Of a DNA stretch of 37,728 nt, positions 16,587 through 25,070 are shown in pieces. The stretch's first letter is position 1. Each line of letters starts with the position of its first letter. The stretch lies in contig SDOA01000028.1 of assembly GCA_004524595.1 (NCBI GenBank), positions 1 to 37,728 on the forward strand. The letters run 5' to 3'. The notes beneath the pieces were generated by a model. It saw only the letters and a list, made by a program, of their open reading frames with translations. It made no database searches and was not told where the DNA came from. A program made the translations under genes and the position numbers. The DNA is from Candidatus Thorarchaeota archaeon. Lineage in GTDB: Archaea; Asgardarchaeota; Thorarchaeia; Thorarchaeales; Thorarchaeaceae.

Positions 16587-19262
16587 TCATTTTGCACGCT
16601 TCCGACTGATAATAATACAGACTACCACAAAGGCAAGTACTCCTGAGAGTAATAGAACAAGTCGTAATAGATCAGGACTTAATTCGGTAGTTGTTGTGGT
16701 TGTAGTAGTGGTTGTTGTTGTAGTCGTAATGGTTGTCGTTGTAGTCGTAGTCGTAGTAGTTGTCGTTGTAGTCGTAGTAGTTGTCGTTGTAGTAGATTCC
16801 TGAACAGTATAACTTTGAGGACTAACAGATGCCCAATTACCAGCAGAATCATTTGCTAAGATCCAGTATTGTACTTCAGTTCCGGCAGGAAAAGCTGGAA
16901 TTACTCCTTGATATTCGCTCACATTCCAACTCATTGTAACATTGATGTTGGTTGATCCATTATAATATGAGAGAATGACAGTATCAACACCAGATGGATC
17001 TGAAACATCAACTGTGATCGTGACTAGATCTTCTGGATAGACTGTCACTGGACTTCGTACTAGATTCTGAATAGATGGACCTTCTACATCATCAATCAAT
17101 GAATGTACTGCAGCACTTACATCAAGCTTTCCATGACCCCATGTATTAGAGGGTGTACTGCCTGTAAATGCGTCCTCGCGAGCAGTTATCTGGATGATTT
17201 GCTGAATTTGATTTCCAATGGTTGAATTGACTTGTAACAAGATTGCGGCACATCCTGCAACATGCGGACCGGATGCACTTGTGCCACTGAACAGACGATA
17301 GCTCCCAAACTGTTTATTGAATGGAAGCGCGCCCCAAGCGTTGAACCACGGGGACCAGACAGAGCCATCGGCGTAGTCCGATATGATATCGTAACCACCT
17401 GGTGCAGCCACACCCTGTTTTAGAACGCCATCAATACGAGGACCTATTGATGAAAAGCTAGCAATATCACCAATAGTACCTCCACCAACAAGATTTCGAG
17501 TATGATAGCTTGCAACACTAATTGTCAGATCAGCCGTGGAAGGCCAACAAATCTCATAATCATCGGAAACATCACTCATCCAAATGCATCCACCAGTCCA
17601 ACTACTCTGGTCGTCAGAGATGTATGCATGAAATTCAGTAGGTTCTGGGGATGTGATATTGAGTACATGCCATGGAGGAACATTAGTAGTTGGTAGATTA
17701 CCATGAATCCATATCCCTAGCATACTAGTTCCTCTTGATGAGGATGATATGAATGACTCTACAACATAATTAGGCGTGGGTGGTTCAGCGAAGAAATTGA
17801 GGTATCCAATTCCAGGGGTCAAATCAAATACAGCAGGTGGGAGACCAAATGATGCTTGATCCATTACCAGTTGAAAATCACAGAGCGCGAAATCTGTTGT
17901 ATCTACGGATAAAACAGTGATGTAGACATTATTTATGTCTTCAAGAACATATGTCCCATCAGGTGGAGGAATACTAAAGTCTACAAGGTATGGAATGGCA
18001 GGAGCAGTCATGAACTTTGCATGTTTCATTTTTCCTCCAAGGTTCCCACTAGGGGATATTACGGGAATGCCATATGCAACTAATTCGTCAATCATCTGCT
18101 CTGCCAATGAACTACCATCGAGATATTCATATGTCCAGGAACCGATTTCAGTGAGAATTACATCAGCACCTGTATTGTTTGCAATTGCTAGACCCTCTTC
18201 TATAGAGAGCCAAGTATTGGGATCTCCAATCACACGAATCATCATCAACTCAGCATCGGGAGCAACACCAACGTATTGTCTATAACCTAGTTGACCTCCA
18301 AGCAGGATTCCTGCAACAGCAGTTCCGTGACCACCTCCATAAAGGCTATCATCTTTATGTGAACTAATTGTGAGATTTACTCCACGTACCCATGATTGCA
18401 GTTTGGGCGAAGGAGTACCATCCATTTCGAAGATATATTGTGTCTTTGGAGTCTCTAACATAATCAAAGGTTCACCAAGGTCAAGAAGATTATTCTCATT
18501 TGTATCATTAACAACAAAGAATGGCTCCCCTAAATCTGGAATCCCATTTTGTGTGATAGTATCAGCCCAAATCCAATCATAAGAAACATCGAATATACCA
18601 TTGTTATTAATGTCAAGTGCGTAGAGAACCTCATCAGCTGCAATAGCTCCATCGGAATCAAGATCAACACCATCTGTTCCATTATCGAACTGTGCATTAG
18701 GAGGACCATTATCCAACCATTGATATGAAGCACCATCAGCAAACCAGAGGTCTGGGTGACGCCAATCTACTCCTGAATCCAAATCAGCAATTAGTAAGCC
18801 TTGACCAGTCAGGTTTCGATCATACGTATCAAGAATTTGCCACACATCATCAGCATTGATTTCAGGTATTGAGATATCTCTGGTAGACTCTAGAAGATTA
18901 GCATGCGTCTGCACAGCAATTTGTGCGACAATATTGATATCTAACAACGCTGTAAGACTCTCAGGAGAACCATCTAGAAGATAATAAGGTCCAACATGAC
19001 TCAATATCGGATTACCCAGACTAAATTCTAGATTGAGATTCTCAAGAATATCCAAAACAGATGTTGTCAGACCTTTCTTGAATTTTACTACAACGGGAAT
19101 GATTTCACCATATAATTCAGTTAGACTATTGAAATCTAAAGGCGATACGATGATAGAGTCATCAAATTGACTTTCATTTTGAGATGAATTAGGAAAGATA
19201 CTTGGGATGCATGCAAGTAGCAAACACATCACAAGTAGCGTGCTTAAAATTTTATTATTCAC
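16587..19262 (-). CDS. Secreted subtilisin-like protease (S8) with poly-Thr stalk and C-terminal membrane anchor, third copy
   Basis: Surface subtilase, 891 aa from GTG 19262. The GTG is preferred because GGAGG lies eight bases upstream; a TTG at 19277 overlaps that site. A signal peptide (about 1-25) is followed by a prodomain. The triad is Asp162 (DLDSGVDWRHP), His312 (GGGHGTAVAG) and Ser662 (SGTSASGPH), with oxyanion Asn407 (SGNLGGK). Between Asp and His lie calcium-type loops (DLDSDGAIAADE, DINNNGIFDV, DTNENNLLDLGE). After the protease domain come an Ig-like module (about 745-820), a stalk of 36 codons that is all Thr but one (824-859), and a membrane helix (about 865-885) with a basic end. 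The stalk is probably O-glycosylated (inference). It is a paralogue of the subtilisin at 4447-7593, sharing IPEI-ADDVW, VGVAP and GNLGGK-KHA blocks. Confidence 0.92.
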   Translation of the reverse strand: MNNKILSTLLVMCLLLACIPSIFPNSSQNESQFDDSIIVSPLDFNSLTELYGEIIPVVVKFKKGLTTSVLDILENLNLEFSLGNPILSHVGPYYLLDGSPESLTALLDINIVAQIAVQTHANLLESTRDISIPEINADDVWQILDTYDRNLTGQGLLIADLDSGVDWRHPDLWFADGASYQWLDNGPPNAQFDNGTDGVDLDSDGAIAADEVLYALDINNNGIFDVSYDWIWADTITQNGIPDLGEPFFVVNDTNENNLLDLGEPLIMLETPKTQYIFEMDGTPSPKLQSWVRGVNLTISSHKDDSLYGGGHGTAVAGILLGGQLGYRQYVGVAPDAELMMIRVIGDPNTWLSIEEGLAIANNTGADVILTEIGSWTYEYLDGSSLAEQMIDELVAYGIPVISPSGNLGGKMKHAKFMTAPAIPYLVDFSIPPPDGTYVLEDINNVYITVLSVDTTDFALCDFQLVMDQASFGLPPAVFDLTPGIGYLNFFAEPPTPNYVVESFISSSSRGTSMLGIWIHGNLPTTNVPPWHVLNITSPEPTEFHAYISDDQSSWTGGCIWMSDVSDDYEICWPSTADLTISVASYHTRNLVGGGTIGDIASFSSIGPRIDGVLKQGVAAPGGYDIISDYADGSVWSPWFNAWGALPFNKQFGSYRLFSGTSASGPHVAGCAAILLQVNSTIGNQIQQIIQITAREDAFTGSTPSNTWGHGKLDVSAAVHSLIDDVEGPSIQNLVRSPVTVYPEDLVTITVDVSDPSGVDTVILSYYNGSTNINVTMSWNVSEYQGVIPAFPAGTEVQYWILANDSAGNWASVSPQSYTVQESTTTTTTTTTTTTTTTTTTTTTITTTTTTTTTTTTTTELSPDLLRLVLLLSGVLAFVVVCIIISRKRAK
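16686..16793 (-). repeat. Thr-codon microsatellite (36 codons) encoding the protease stalk
   Basis: On the coding strand this stretch is a run of mixed ACA, ACT, ACC and ACG codons with one ATT (Ile). Because all Thr codons are used, the repeat is kept at protein level, not just DNA slippage. Length is likely variable between strains. Confidence 0.9.
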
Positions 19263-19377
19263 AAGGTCATCCTCCAATCATTTCTATGGGTTTTGGAAAT
19301 GTCCACGCAGAACAATTACTTTCCGAAAATATGTATGATTCCATTAACCTATTAATTTATTCAATTTCAAATCAAAT

Positions 19378-20814
19378 TTAGGATTTTGAACTTATGATAT
19401 TAGAGTCGTCTTCAGAGTCATCAACAGAGTGATGTAACTTGTCGTAGGTTGGTATTTTTTCGGGAGTTATATTGACTGGTGCATAGAAGTCTGATTCTTC
19501 ATCCTCTCGGGAAATTTTCTGCCCTTCATAAAGAGAAGTACCAGCGCTAACAAGATATGAAACTGAGATACAAATTACTAGAGGGATTACAAGATCAAAG
19601 GATAGACTCATTTCAAGCATCATAATTGTAGTTGCGACAGGCGTATTTGTATTTGCAGCAAGCACTGCACCCATGCCTAATACAATGAAGGCAGGGATAT
19701 TCTCTGGAAAGAATATCTCTCCGAACAATGAACCGAGCATTGCACCTACAAATAGTGAAGATGCGAGGACTCCACCAGACACCCTTCCTGCCACGACAAA
19801 GGAGGAGGCAAACAATTTACCAAAAAGAAGGATGACGACAATCATGATAGGTTGTGGATTTTCTGCTAGATTGTTAATGACATCATAACCCATTCCAGCT
19901 ATGGTCATTGTTGGGTCTGCAACAAGTGCAACAAAAAAGATCACAATACAAGCAAGAAACGAACCAAAAATGGGATCGGCCCAATCAGGGAGTTTCACTG
20001 TGAAGAAATTACGAGTTGCCATTAATGTGACTGCAAAAAGGATTGAAACAAGTCCTGCAATAATACCAAAGAAGACCAATAACGGCGTGACTGACAAGGT
20101 GTATTCAAATACTGCTTCGAATGTAAAGAGGGGAGTTGTACCATTTTGGGTAACTAACGAATAGACACCACTAAACACAATGAACGAAGTAAGAGCAGCA
20201 ATCACAGTCGGAACGAAATATCCAAGTCTTGCGTCTCGTTTGTAAGGAGCCTCTGTTGCAAAGAGGGCACCACCAAGAGGTGCCTTATAGATACCGGCTG
20301 TAGCTGCCGCAGAACCCATCATAAGGAAGACACGTAGATGTGCATCTTCAGTAAATCCTAGCCTTCTTCCTATATGATTGCCTAATCCAGCTCCTATCAA
20401 TACCGCAGGTCCTTCTCGACCAACGGGGTTTCCGGACCCAATAGATACCGAGGTGGCAACTAATTTAGTTAGAGTAGTTCCACGGGCAAGTCCACTGGGT
20501 TTATGGGTCATCTCAATTGCTTTTGATATACCACTCCCCTGAATCTCACGGCGACCAAAATAAATCAAAATTCCAGAGAAAGCTCCTCCGATCATTGGTG
20601 CGAGATACATAGGAAGTGGAGAAAACAGTATAGTAGTTCCTTCGATAAGTAATTGGAACATAACCATGTAGATTCCACAGACAAGTCCAACTAGGATTGA
20701 CGCAGGTACATATAGTCGATAGAACCGAGAGAAATGTGATATATGAAATAATTCCTTAAGAGGTAGAACATTTTCTACCGAATCTTCAGTAGCTTTTTCT
20801 GTCAAATCTCTCAC
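19378..20814 (-). CDS. ClC-family chloride channel/transporter
   Basis: Multi-pass membrane protein of 478 aa in the ClC family, moving chloride or another anion across the cytoplasmic membrane. Visible anion-pathway motifs are GSGISKAIE (the GSGIP site), GREGPAVLIG with gating Glu134, and APLGGALFATE. Late-helix AGRVSGGVLASSLFVG-type sequence follows. There is no C-terminal CBS pair; instead a short acidic tail. The position equivalent to the E. coli proton glutamate (Glu203) is Ala189, while the residue before it is Glu188. Start is GTG 20814 with a weak AGGT upstream. It is divergent from the winged-helix gene at 20905, which could regulate it. Confidence 0.92.
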   Translation of the reverse strand: MRDLTEKATEDSVENVLPLKELFHISHFSRFYRLYVPASILVGLVCGIYMVMFQLLIEGTTILFSPLPMYLAPMIGGAFSGILIYFGRREIQGSGISKAIEMTHKPSGLARGTTLTKLVATSVSIGSGNPVGREGPAVLIGAGLGNHIGRRLGFTEDAHLRVFLMMGSAAATAGIYKAPLGGALFATEAPYKRDARLGYFVPTVIAALTSFIVFSGVYSLVTQNGTTPLFTFEAVFEYTLSVTPLLVFFGIIAGLVSILFAVTLMATRNFFTVKLPDWADPIFGSFLACIVIFFVALVADPTMTIAGMGYDVINNLAENPQPIMIVVILLFGKLFASSFVVAGRVSGGVLASSLFVGAMLGSLFGEIFFPENIPAFIVLGMGAVLAANTNTPVATTIMMLEMSLSFDLVIPLVICISVSYLVSAGTSLYEGQKISREDEESDFYAPVNITPEKIPTYDKLHHSVDDSEDDSNIISSKS

Positions 20815-20904
20815 ACTGTAACCTAACTCTAATTCACTATGGATAAGGCTAATATCAGCAAACTTATGACTTTCTAGTAGCTTTTTGAAGCTGGTGATGA
20901 CACC

Positions 20905-21387
20905 TTGACAAGAGAGAAATCATCCGATTTGAAGGACTCCAACAAGAGCAATGATCTTACTCTGGAGGAAGTCCAAGATCGTCTTGATGAGATCTCAAAC
21001 AGACTTGCCAGGCTTGAATATTTAATAGAGAGAGTTGGACCAGGCATAGAAGAAGTGAGATCGTCTGCTAAAGTCATTCGAGAAGGTTTCGAATTCTATG
21101 ATGGTCTAGTCAGACTTATGGGCAAATTCACAAAAGCAGAGAGGCTTGAGTCCCGATTTGGTGACCTAAAGAAGGATGATATTAGTTGGAGGATAATTCA
21201 AGTTCTCGACAATTCTTCCCGTCCATTGAATATCAGCCAAATAACAGCTGCAGTAAGAGCAGAAAGAGGAACTGCTTCAAGAAGAATTGTCCGTGAACGA
21301 GTCAACGAATTAGTCCAGAGGAAGATCTTGCAAGTTATAGAAGATGAAGATGAGAGAGCGCGTTACTTCGATCTTGTAAGAGATTAA
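20905..21387 (+). CDS. Winged-helix DNA-binding protein with N-terminal coiled coil
   Basis: Probable transcription regulator of 160 aa. Residues about 17-45 form a heptad-rich coiled coil (LEEVQDRLDEISNRLARLEY) likely used for dimerisation. A helical linker follows, then a winged-helix domain at about 88-155 (SWRIIQVLDN, ISQITAAVRAERG, RRIVRERVNELVQRKIL, then a wing RARYFDLVRD). TTG 20905 is taken as the start because GGTGATGA ends four bases upstream and no ATG follows in a sensible place. A 10-bp inverted repeat around a TATA box lies just downstream, before the next gene, and is a candidate operator. Confidence 0.8.
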   Translation: MTREKSSDLKDSNKSNDLTLEEVQDRLDEISNRLARLEYLIERVGPGIEEVRSSAKVIREGFEFYDGLVRLMGKFTKAERLESRFGDLKKDDISWRIIQVLDNSSRPLNISQITAAVRAERGTASRRIVRERVNELVQRKILQVIEDEDERARYFDLVRD

Positions 21388-21419
21388 TGGATCAATTTTT
21401 CACTCTTGTAGAATCCAAC

Positions 21420-21457
21420 TGGTCACTTTTTTCCACATAGTATATAGAAAGTGACCA
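21420..21457. promoter_or_regulatory. Inverted repeat flanking a TATA box; candidate operator/promoter
   Basis: TGGTCACTTT (21420-21429) and AAAGTGACCA (21448-21457) are perfect 10-base inverted copies separated by 18 bases. The spacer holds a TATA-like TAGTATATAG (about 21438-21447). That box lies about 43 bases before ATG 21486, which fits an archaeal promoter. A repressor bound to both arms would block TBP. The winged-helix gene directly upstream is the obvious candidate binder (inference). Confidence 0.6.
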
Positions 21458-21485
21458 CCCAATACTATACATGGTGATTAATGCG

Positions 21486-21896
21486 ATGAGCAATGAATAC
21501 TCTGATGATGAACCTAGGAAAAAGAAAAGAAGTGGTTCTAGCGATGTTGATGAACTTAGAGAAGTAGCAGAAGTGCTACCAGACTTATTTGGAGCTTTGA
21601 ACGAATCAATTCCAAAACTGATCTCAGGCCTCATTGGCAGTATCTATAGTCCTGAAGCAGCAGGGAATATGGCAAAAGGAATTGGTCAATTCTATAACAA
21701 TCTAATTGCTGAAGGATTACCAGAAGATGTTGCTCTTGAGATGACGAAAAAATTCGTGAGTACACTTGATTTTGGCAAATTCATCAACATGGTGAGTAAC
21801 GAGTCATCAACCTCTTTTAGCAAACGAAAGAAGAAACATCATGATCGTGATGAATTCGATGAAGAAGATGAGGAGTTCGATGAGGAGTTCGACTAG
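21486..21896 (+). CDS. Small acidic-tailed protein, 136 aa, related to its downstream neighbour
   Basis: No known family. The N-terminus is charged (MSNEYSDDEPRKKKRSGSSD). A central helical part (about 22-98) contains FYNNLIAEGLPEDVALEMT. The tail is first basic (KRKKKHHDRD), then almost all Asp/Glu/Phe (about 121-136). The central FY-x2-L-x3-G-PE-x2-A-E-T pattern recurs in the next gene, so the two are probably ancient duplicates. ATG 21486 is chosen because GGTGA lies seven bases upstream. ATG 21471 would add five residues. Expressed from the promoter framed by the inverted repeat, probably with the next gene. Confidence 0.72.
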   Translation: MSNEYSDDEPRKKKRSGSSDVDELREVAEVLPDLFGALNESIPKLISGLIGSIYSPEAAGNMAKGIGQFYNNLIAEGLPEDVALEMTKKFVSTLDFGKFINMVSNESSTSFSKRKKKHHDRDEFDEEDEEFDEEFD

Positions 21897-21898
21897 AA

Positions 21899-22186
21899 TT
21901 GGGAAGAATCTGGTCAATTGGAACAATCATCGTGACAGCAATTGGTAGTGGAACAAAGCTGCTTACGAAAACATGGTGGTCAATACGTAAAGGTCGCAAA
22001 GAAGTGAAGAAAGCAGCTCGAGAGTTCTACAAGGTCCTCAGATCTAATGGAATTCCAGAAGAAGAAGCAAAAGAGATTACTCTTGCCTATGCAAAACCAG
22101 CATGGGAGATGTTAAGTATCACTAACATGATTAAAATGGCTACGGAGATGAGCAATAACGATTCATCTCCATCAATCTCTATTTAA
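21899..22186 (+). CDS. Small basic protein, 95 aa, related to its upstream neighbour
   Basis: Starts with TTG 21899, two bases after the preceding stop, with GAGGAG eleven bases upstream inside the previous gene's acidic tail codons. The N-terminus is hydrophobic to amphipathic (IWSIGTIIVTAIGSGTKLL), possibly membrane-associating. A basic helix follows (RKGRKEVKKAAREFYKVL), then the shared motif (FYKVLRSNGIPEEEAKEIT) and a helical end with IKMATEM. Function unknown. Co-transcribed with the upstream relative. Its last eight bases overlap the convergent stress-protein gene. Confidence 0.68.
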   Translation: MGRIWSIGTIIVTAIGSGTKLLTKTWWSIRKGRKEVKKAAREFYKVLRSNGIPEEEAKEITLAYAKPAWEMLSITNMIKMATEMSNNDSSPSISI

Positions 22187-22652
22187 CAACAAGTACAGCA
22201 CAAGGAGCCTTGCGTACTACTCGTTCTGTGGCACTTCCAAGAGATCCACGAGCAGCGCTAGTGACCCCACTAGAACCCATGACTATGACATCAACCTTCT
22301 TTTGATAGGCAATGTCGATTATTTTATCTGATGGAAGACCCTGTTCGAGTATCAATTCGACTTCAAGATCAAATTCAGATGCTGCATTCTTATACCCTTC
22401 TAACAATCGTTCACCATTGACCATGTATCGTGTAAGTACCTCTAATGAATCTGCATCTGACATTGTAGCAATCTGTTGGACCATTCCGATGTTGATAACA
22501 TGAAGGATGAAGATTTTTCCCTTTGTTATCTCCGCTAATTCATATGCAACCGTAGCAGCTCTTGCAGTACCCTCACTTCCATCAACAGGAAGAAGAATTT
22601 TCTTTGTTCTCCAAAACAATCTATCTGGTGATTGATAAAGTATTTCTTCCAT
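22179..22652 (-). CDS. Universal stress protein (UspA family), ATP-binding type
   Basis: Cytoplasmic nucleotide-binding protein of 157 aa. The Usp fold is visible: an N-terminal strand with the ATP-contacting Asp (ILLPVDGSEG), and the C-terminal G-2x-G-9x-G-S motif (GSSG ... GS) ending in AVLVVK. ATG 22652 is chosen because from there the protein lines up end to end with the neighbouring copy. A TTG at 22694 would add 14 residues without match. It is the second gene of a tandem pair on one strand. Usp proteins are linked to stress survival; the specific role is unknown. Confidence 0.88.
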   Translation of the reverse strand: MEEILYQSPDRLFWRTKKILLPVDGSEGTARAATVAYELAEITKGKIFILHVINIGMVQQIATMSDADSLEVLTRYMVNGERLLEGYKNAASEFDLEVELILEQGLPSDKIIDIAYQKKVDVIVMGSSGVTSAARGSLGSATERVVRKAPCAVLVVK

Positions 22653-22696
22653 GGATATACTATAGAGAGCATTCCAATTAAAACTTCGGAACAAGA

Positions 22697-23173
22697 TTAT
22701 TTGACAACAAGGACAGGTATGTCAACAGCATACATGACCCTCTCAACTGAACTACCGAGTCCAGAGCGACTTCCACCACCAGTGGCGCCTCTAGCTCCGA
22801 TGACTATGAGGTCAACATGCTTCTCAATCACTTGAGCCACGATTCGTTCAGGAGGAGACCCACGTTCTAGTATTAGTTCAATATCCAATCCATAATCCTT
22901 TGACGCCTCTCGTACGCCTTCTAACAATTTTTCTCCTTTTGCAGCATATCTTAGCAGAATTTCATCTGCATCGCCATCAGACATCAAAGCAACTTGTTTC
23001 ACAATTGGAATCGGAACAACATGAATGATGAATAATTTTGATTTCGTCATCTGTGCAACTTCAAATGCAACGGTTGCAGCGCGAGCTGAACCCTCACTTC
23101 CATCAACTGCAAGTAGAATCCTCTTAGCACGACAAAAAATATGACCAGGTTCGCAATAACTGATATTATCCAT
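22697..23173 (-). CDS. Universal stress protein (UspA family), tandem paralogue
   Basis: 158 aa, the upstream member of the tandem Usp pair, with strong similarity along its length (RILLAVDGSEGSARAATVAF in place of KILLPVDGSEGTARAATVAY). The ATP-binding motif is GARG followed by ten residues and GS, one residue longer than usual. Ends VLVVK. ATG at 23173. The gene is divergent from the DUF6159-like membrane protein. 44 bases separate its stop from the next ATG, so the two Usp genes are likely one transcript. Confidence 0.88.
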   Translation of the reverse strand: MDNISYCEPGHIFCRAKRILLAVDGSEGSARAATVAFEVAQMTKSKLFIIHVVPIPIVKQVALMSDGDADEILLRYAAKGEKLLEGVREASKDYGLDIELILERGSPPERIVAQVIEKHVDLIVIGARGATGGGSRSGLGSSVERVMYAVDIPVLVVK

Positions 23174-23299
23174 AGAGAAGAATTACTTTTCTTCATAGAT
23201 ATGAATTTTCATTCTGGCCAAAATCTAGTGCTAACGTTAATATTGTTCTGTTTATCAGAAATCATCATTAAATTACCTTTCATCAGGAGGAAGAGACAC

Positions 23300-24673
23300 G
23301 TGACAAGTGTTGATCTTATTGATTATCAAAAGAAAAAGAAATATCCGAGTCATAAAGGTGCAATCGCGGGACTTCTAATAGTCTTTGGTGGATTCATAGG
23401 TCTCGGGAGTTATGCGCTATGGAACTTATGGATTCAATACCAACCTGAAATAACAGCTATCATCTCACTCCTATCTCCAACTATTGCAGATAATCTCTGG
23501 TTACTTGTTGCAGGGCTCGCTGCAATCATTGGGTTGAGTGTCCTCTTAGCATTAGGTGCATCAGTTGCAGCCAGACGTTTAGGAGGTGCATTAATCTACA
23601 TTGGAGCAGGAATAATGAATTTTCTAACGTGGGGTATCGTTATCTTCTTGGTCATTACTGGAGCTATTCCACTCGCATCATTAAGTACAGCATGGCCAAT
23701 AATGATTCCAGGTTTGTTTACTCTCCTAATTACTATATTACTATTCACAGTATTTAGGGATAGAGTACGGAGAGCTGGTGAGATAATCAAGTTGACCGGA
23801 CAGGTCACACTTGATGAAAAAGGAACATTCGTACCACCTCTATTGACCATGGTGTTTACATTAGTATCGGCTTTGCTATTTACTGGGATTCTAGTCTATT
23901 TCATGCCTCAGGTTCTTGATCCGAATCATGAATTTGTTCTTGAAACAGACTGGGGCTATATTATAGGTATTGTAGTTTTTCTATTTACCACGATATTCTT
24001 CTATAATTTTGCCTATGCTACTACATCAGGGATTACATACATCTACATGCGTGGTGAGGACCCTTCACTAGGTGATGGTGTCAAGGCATCACTTGGAGTT
24101 GTTGGAGGACTTGTTGCTCTAAGTATAATGTCAGTCATTGTAGTCATAGTTCAAATGTTGATACGAGCAGTTACTAGAAAATCAGGTGCAGTCGGTAGAG
24201 GCGCTGGTGCGGCAGCTTCAGGAATTATTGGATGGGTATGGATGCTTGTGAATTATTTCACAATTCCAGCAATGGTTGCTGAGGAACTTGGGGCAACTAA
24301 AGCAATTAAACGAAGTGCAGGATTGGTTCGTAAGAACTTTGTTGATGTGATGATAAAGGAGACCGGTGTCCGTTGGGGATTTGGCGTTCTAGCGTTCATG
24401 ATGTTCATTGGGTTTGGTCTCTTTGGTGCACTCTTCGGTTGGATTTGGTCTAGCGGCGATATTTTCATGACATTCATTATAGCAATCGTCTTCACAGTTT
24501 TCGCAGCAATTCCAAGTACCTTGGTATTAAGAACATTTGACATCGTCTATGTTACACTGCTCTATGTGTTCATTCGTCGAAAGGAAGGCGACATAACTGG
24601 CAAGGTAGCAATTCCAGCCTCAATGAATGCAGAGCTTGATCGTGCATATAACAAGGCTCAAAAAAGTGAATAG
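23300..24673 (+). CDS. DUF6159-like multi-pass membrane protein
   Basis: Integral membrane protein of about 457 aa with a Lys-rich N-terminus and roughly eight to ten hydrophobic segments. The second half holds the pattern seen in DUF6159 proteins: NYFTIPAMVAEELGATKAIK then RSAGLVRKNFVD, between membrane helices. The family has no known function. GTG 23300 is preferred because AGGAGG (23285-23290) lies nine bases upstream. Earlier in-frame starts (23141, 23201) would overlap the divergent Usp gene or its promoter. Followed by a strong hairpin-T terminator. Confidence 0.75.
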   Translation: MTSVDLIDYQKKKKYPSHKGAIAGLLIVFGGFIGLGSYALWNLWIQYQPEITAIISLLSPTIADNLWLLVAGLAAIIGLSVLLALGASVAARRLGGALIYIGAGIMNFLTWGIVIFLVITGAIPLASLSTAWPIMIPGLFTLLITILLFTVFRDRVRRAGEIIKLTGQVTLDEKGTFVPPLLTMVFTLVSALLFTGILVYFMPQVLDPNHEFVLETDWGYIIGIVVFLFTTIFFYNFAYATTSGITYIYMRGEDPSLGDGVKASLGVVGGLVALSIMSVIVVIVQMLIRAVTRKSGAVGRGAGAAASGIIGWVWMLVNYFTIPAMVAEELGATKAIKRSAGLVRKNFVDVMIKETGVRWGFGVLAFMMFIGFGLFGALFGWIWSSGDIFMTFIIAIVFTVFAAIPSTLVLRTFDIVYVTLLYVFIRRKEGDITGKVAIPASMNAELDRAYNKAQKSE

Positions 24674-24683
24674 AGAATTTGAA

Positions 24684-24723
24684 GTGTGATGATCTAATTC
24701 ATCACACGTTTCTTTCTTTTTTC
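24684..24723 (+). terminator. Hairpin with T-rich tail
   Basis: Perfect nine-base stem GTGTGATGA (24684-24692) and TCATCACAC (24699-24707) with a six-base loop, followed by a pyrimidine tract ending in six T. It starts ten bases after the stop of the membrane-protein gene. It looks like a bacterial-style intrinsic terminator, although in archaea the T-run alone may suffice. Confidence 0.65.
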
Positions 24724-25070
24724 AACTAAGATATAAAACGAGATTCACCGCTTGCAAGAAAGGTATGAACCGAATTGGAAATACCATCCATGGAAATACT
24801 TGTTTCGAAATAGCTAGATGTTTTTCTATAATGGAATCCTAATGGTAATTCACAGAATTATTTAGCTATCAGAATCGAAAAGTTAACAAAGATACGAACA
24901 TTTGTGAAGCCGCCGCAGGAGTGGAAAGATAGTATGTATTTAGACAAGAGAGAAGCAAATAACATCATTCTTATGACACTATCAATCGATCAAATTCAAA
25001 CTGTTTCCACTCTTAGTGATAATGCCCAAATTGCGAAATCATAAAACACTTCATGCGAGAAAGAACCAAG
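24724..25070. other. Intergenic region before the giant surface protein
   Basis: About 350 AT-rich bases with no recognised gene, RNA or repeat. A frame open from GTG 24904 to the TAA ending at 25044 (46 codons) has no ribosome site and no family resemblance. The region presumably holds the promoter of the next gene, but no clear TATA box could be fixed. Confidence 0.5.

Noticed and set aside
16686..16793. Low-complexity stretch as a non-coding repeat
   Set aside because: It is in frame and uses all Thr codons, so it is a coding stalk rather than a non-coding satellite.
22653..22694. TTG start two bases after the upstream Usp stop
   Set aside because: The added 14 residues have no match in the tandem paralogue, whereas ATG 22652 aligns exactly.
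23141..23299. N-terminal extension of the DUF6159-like protein, with one extra hydrophobic segment
   Set aside because: It would overlap the divergent stress-protein gene, while AGGAGG stands before GTG 23300.
24904..25044. Open frame of 46 codons from GTG in the gap before the giant surface protein
   Set aside because: No ribosome site, no family resemblance, and an uneven composition. A frame of this length is expected by chance here.
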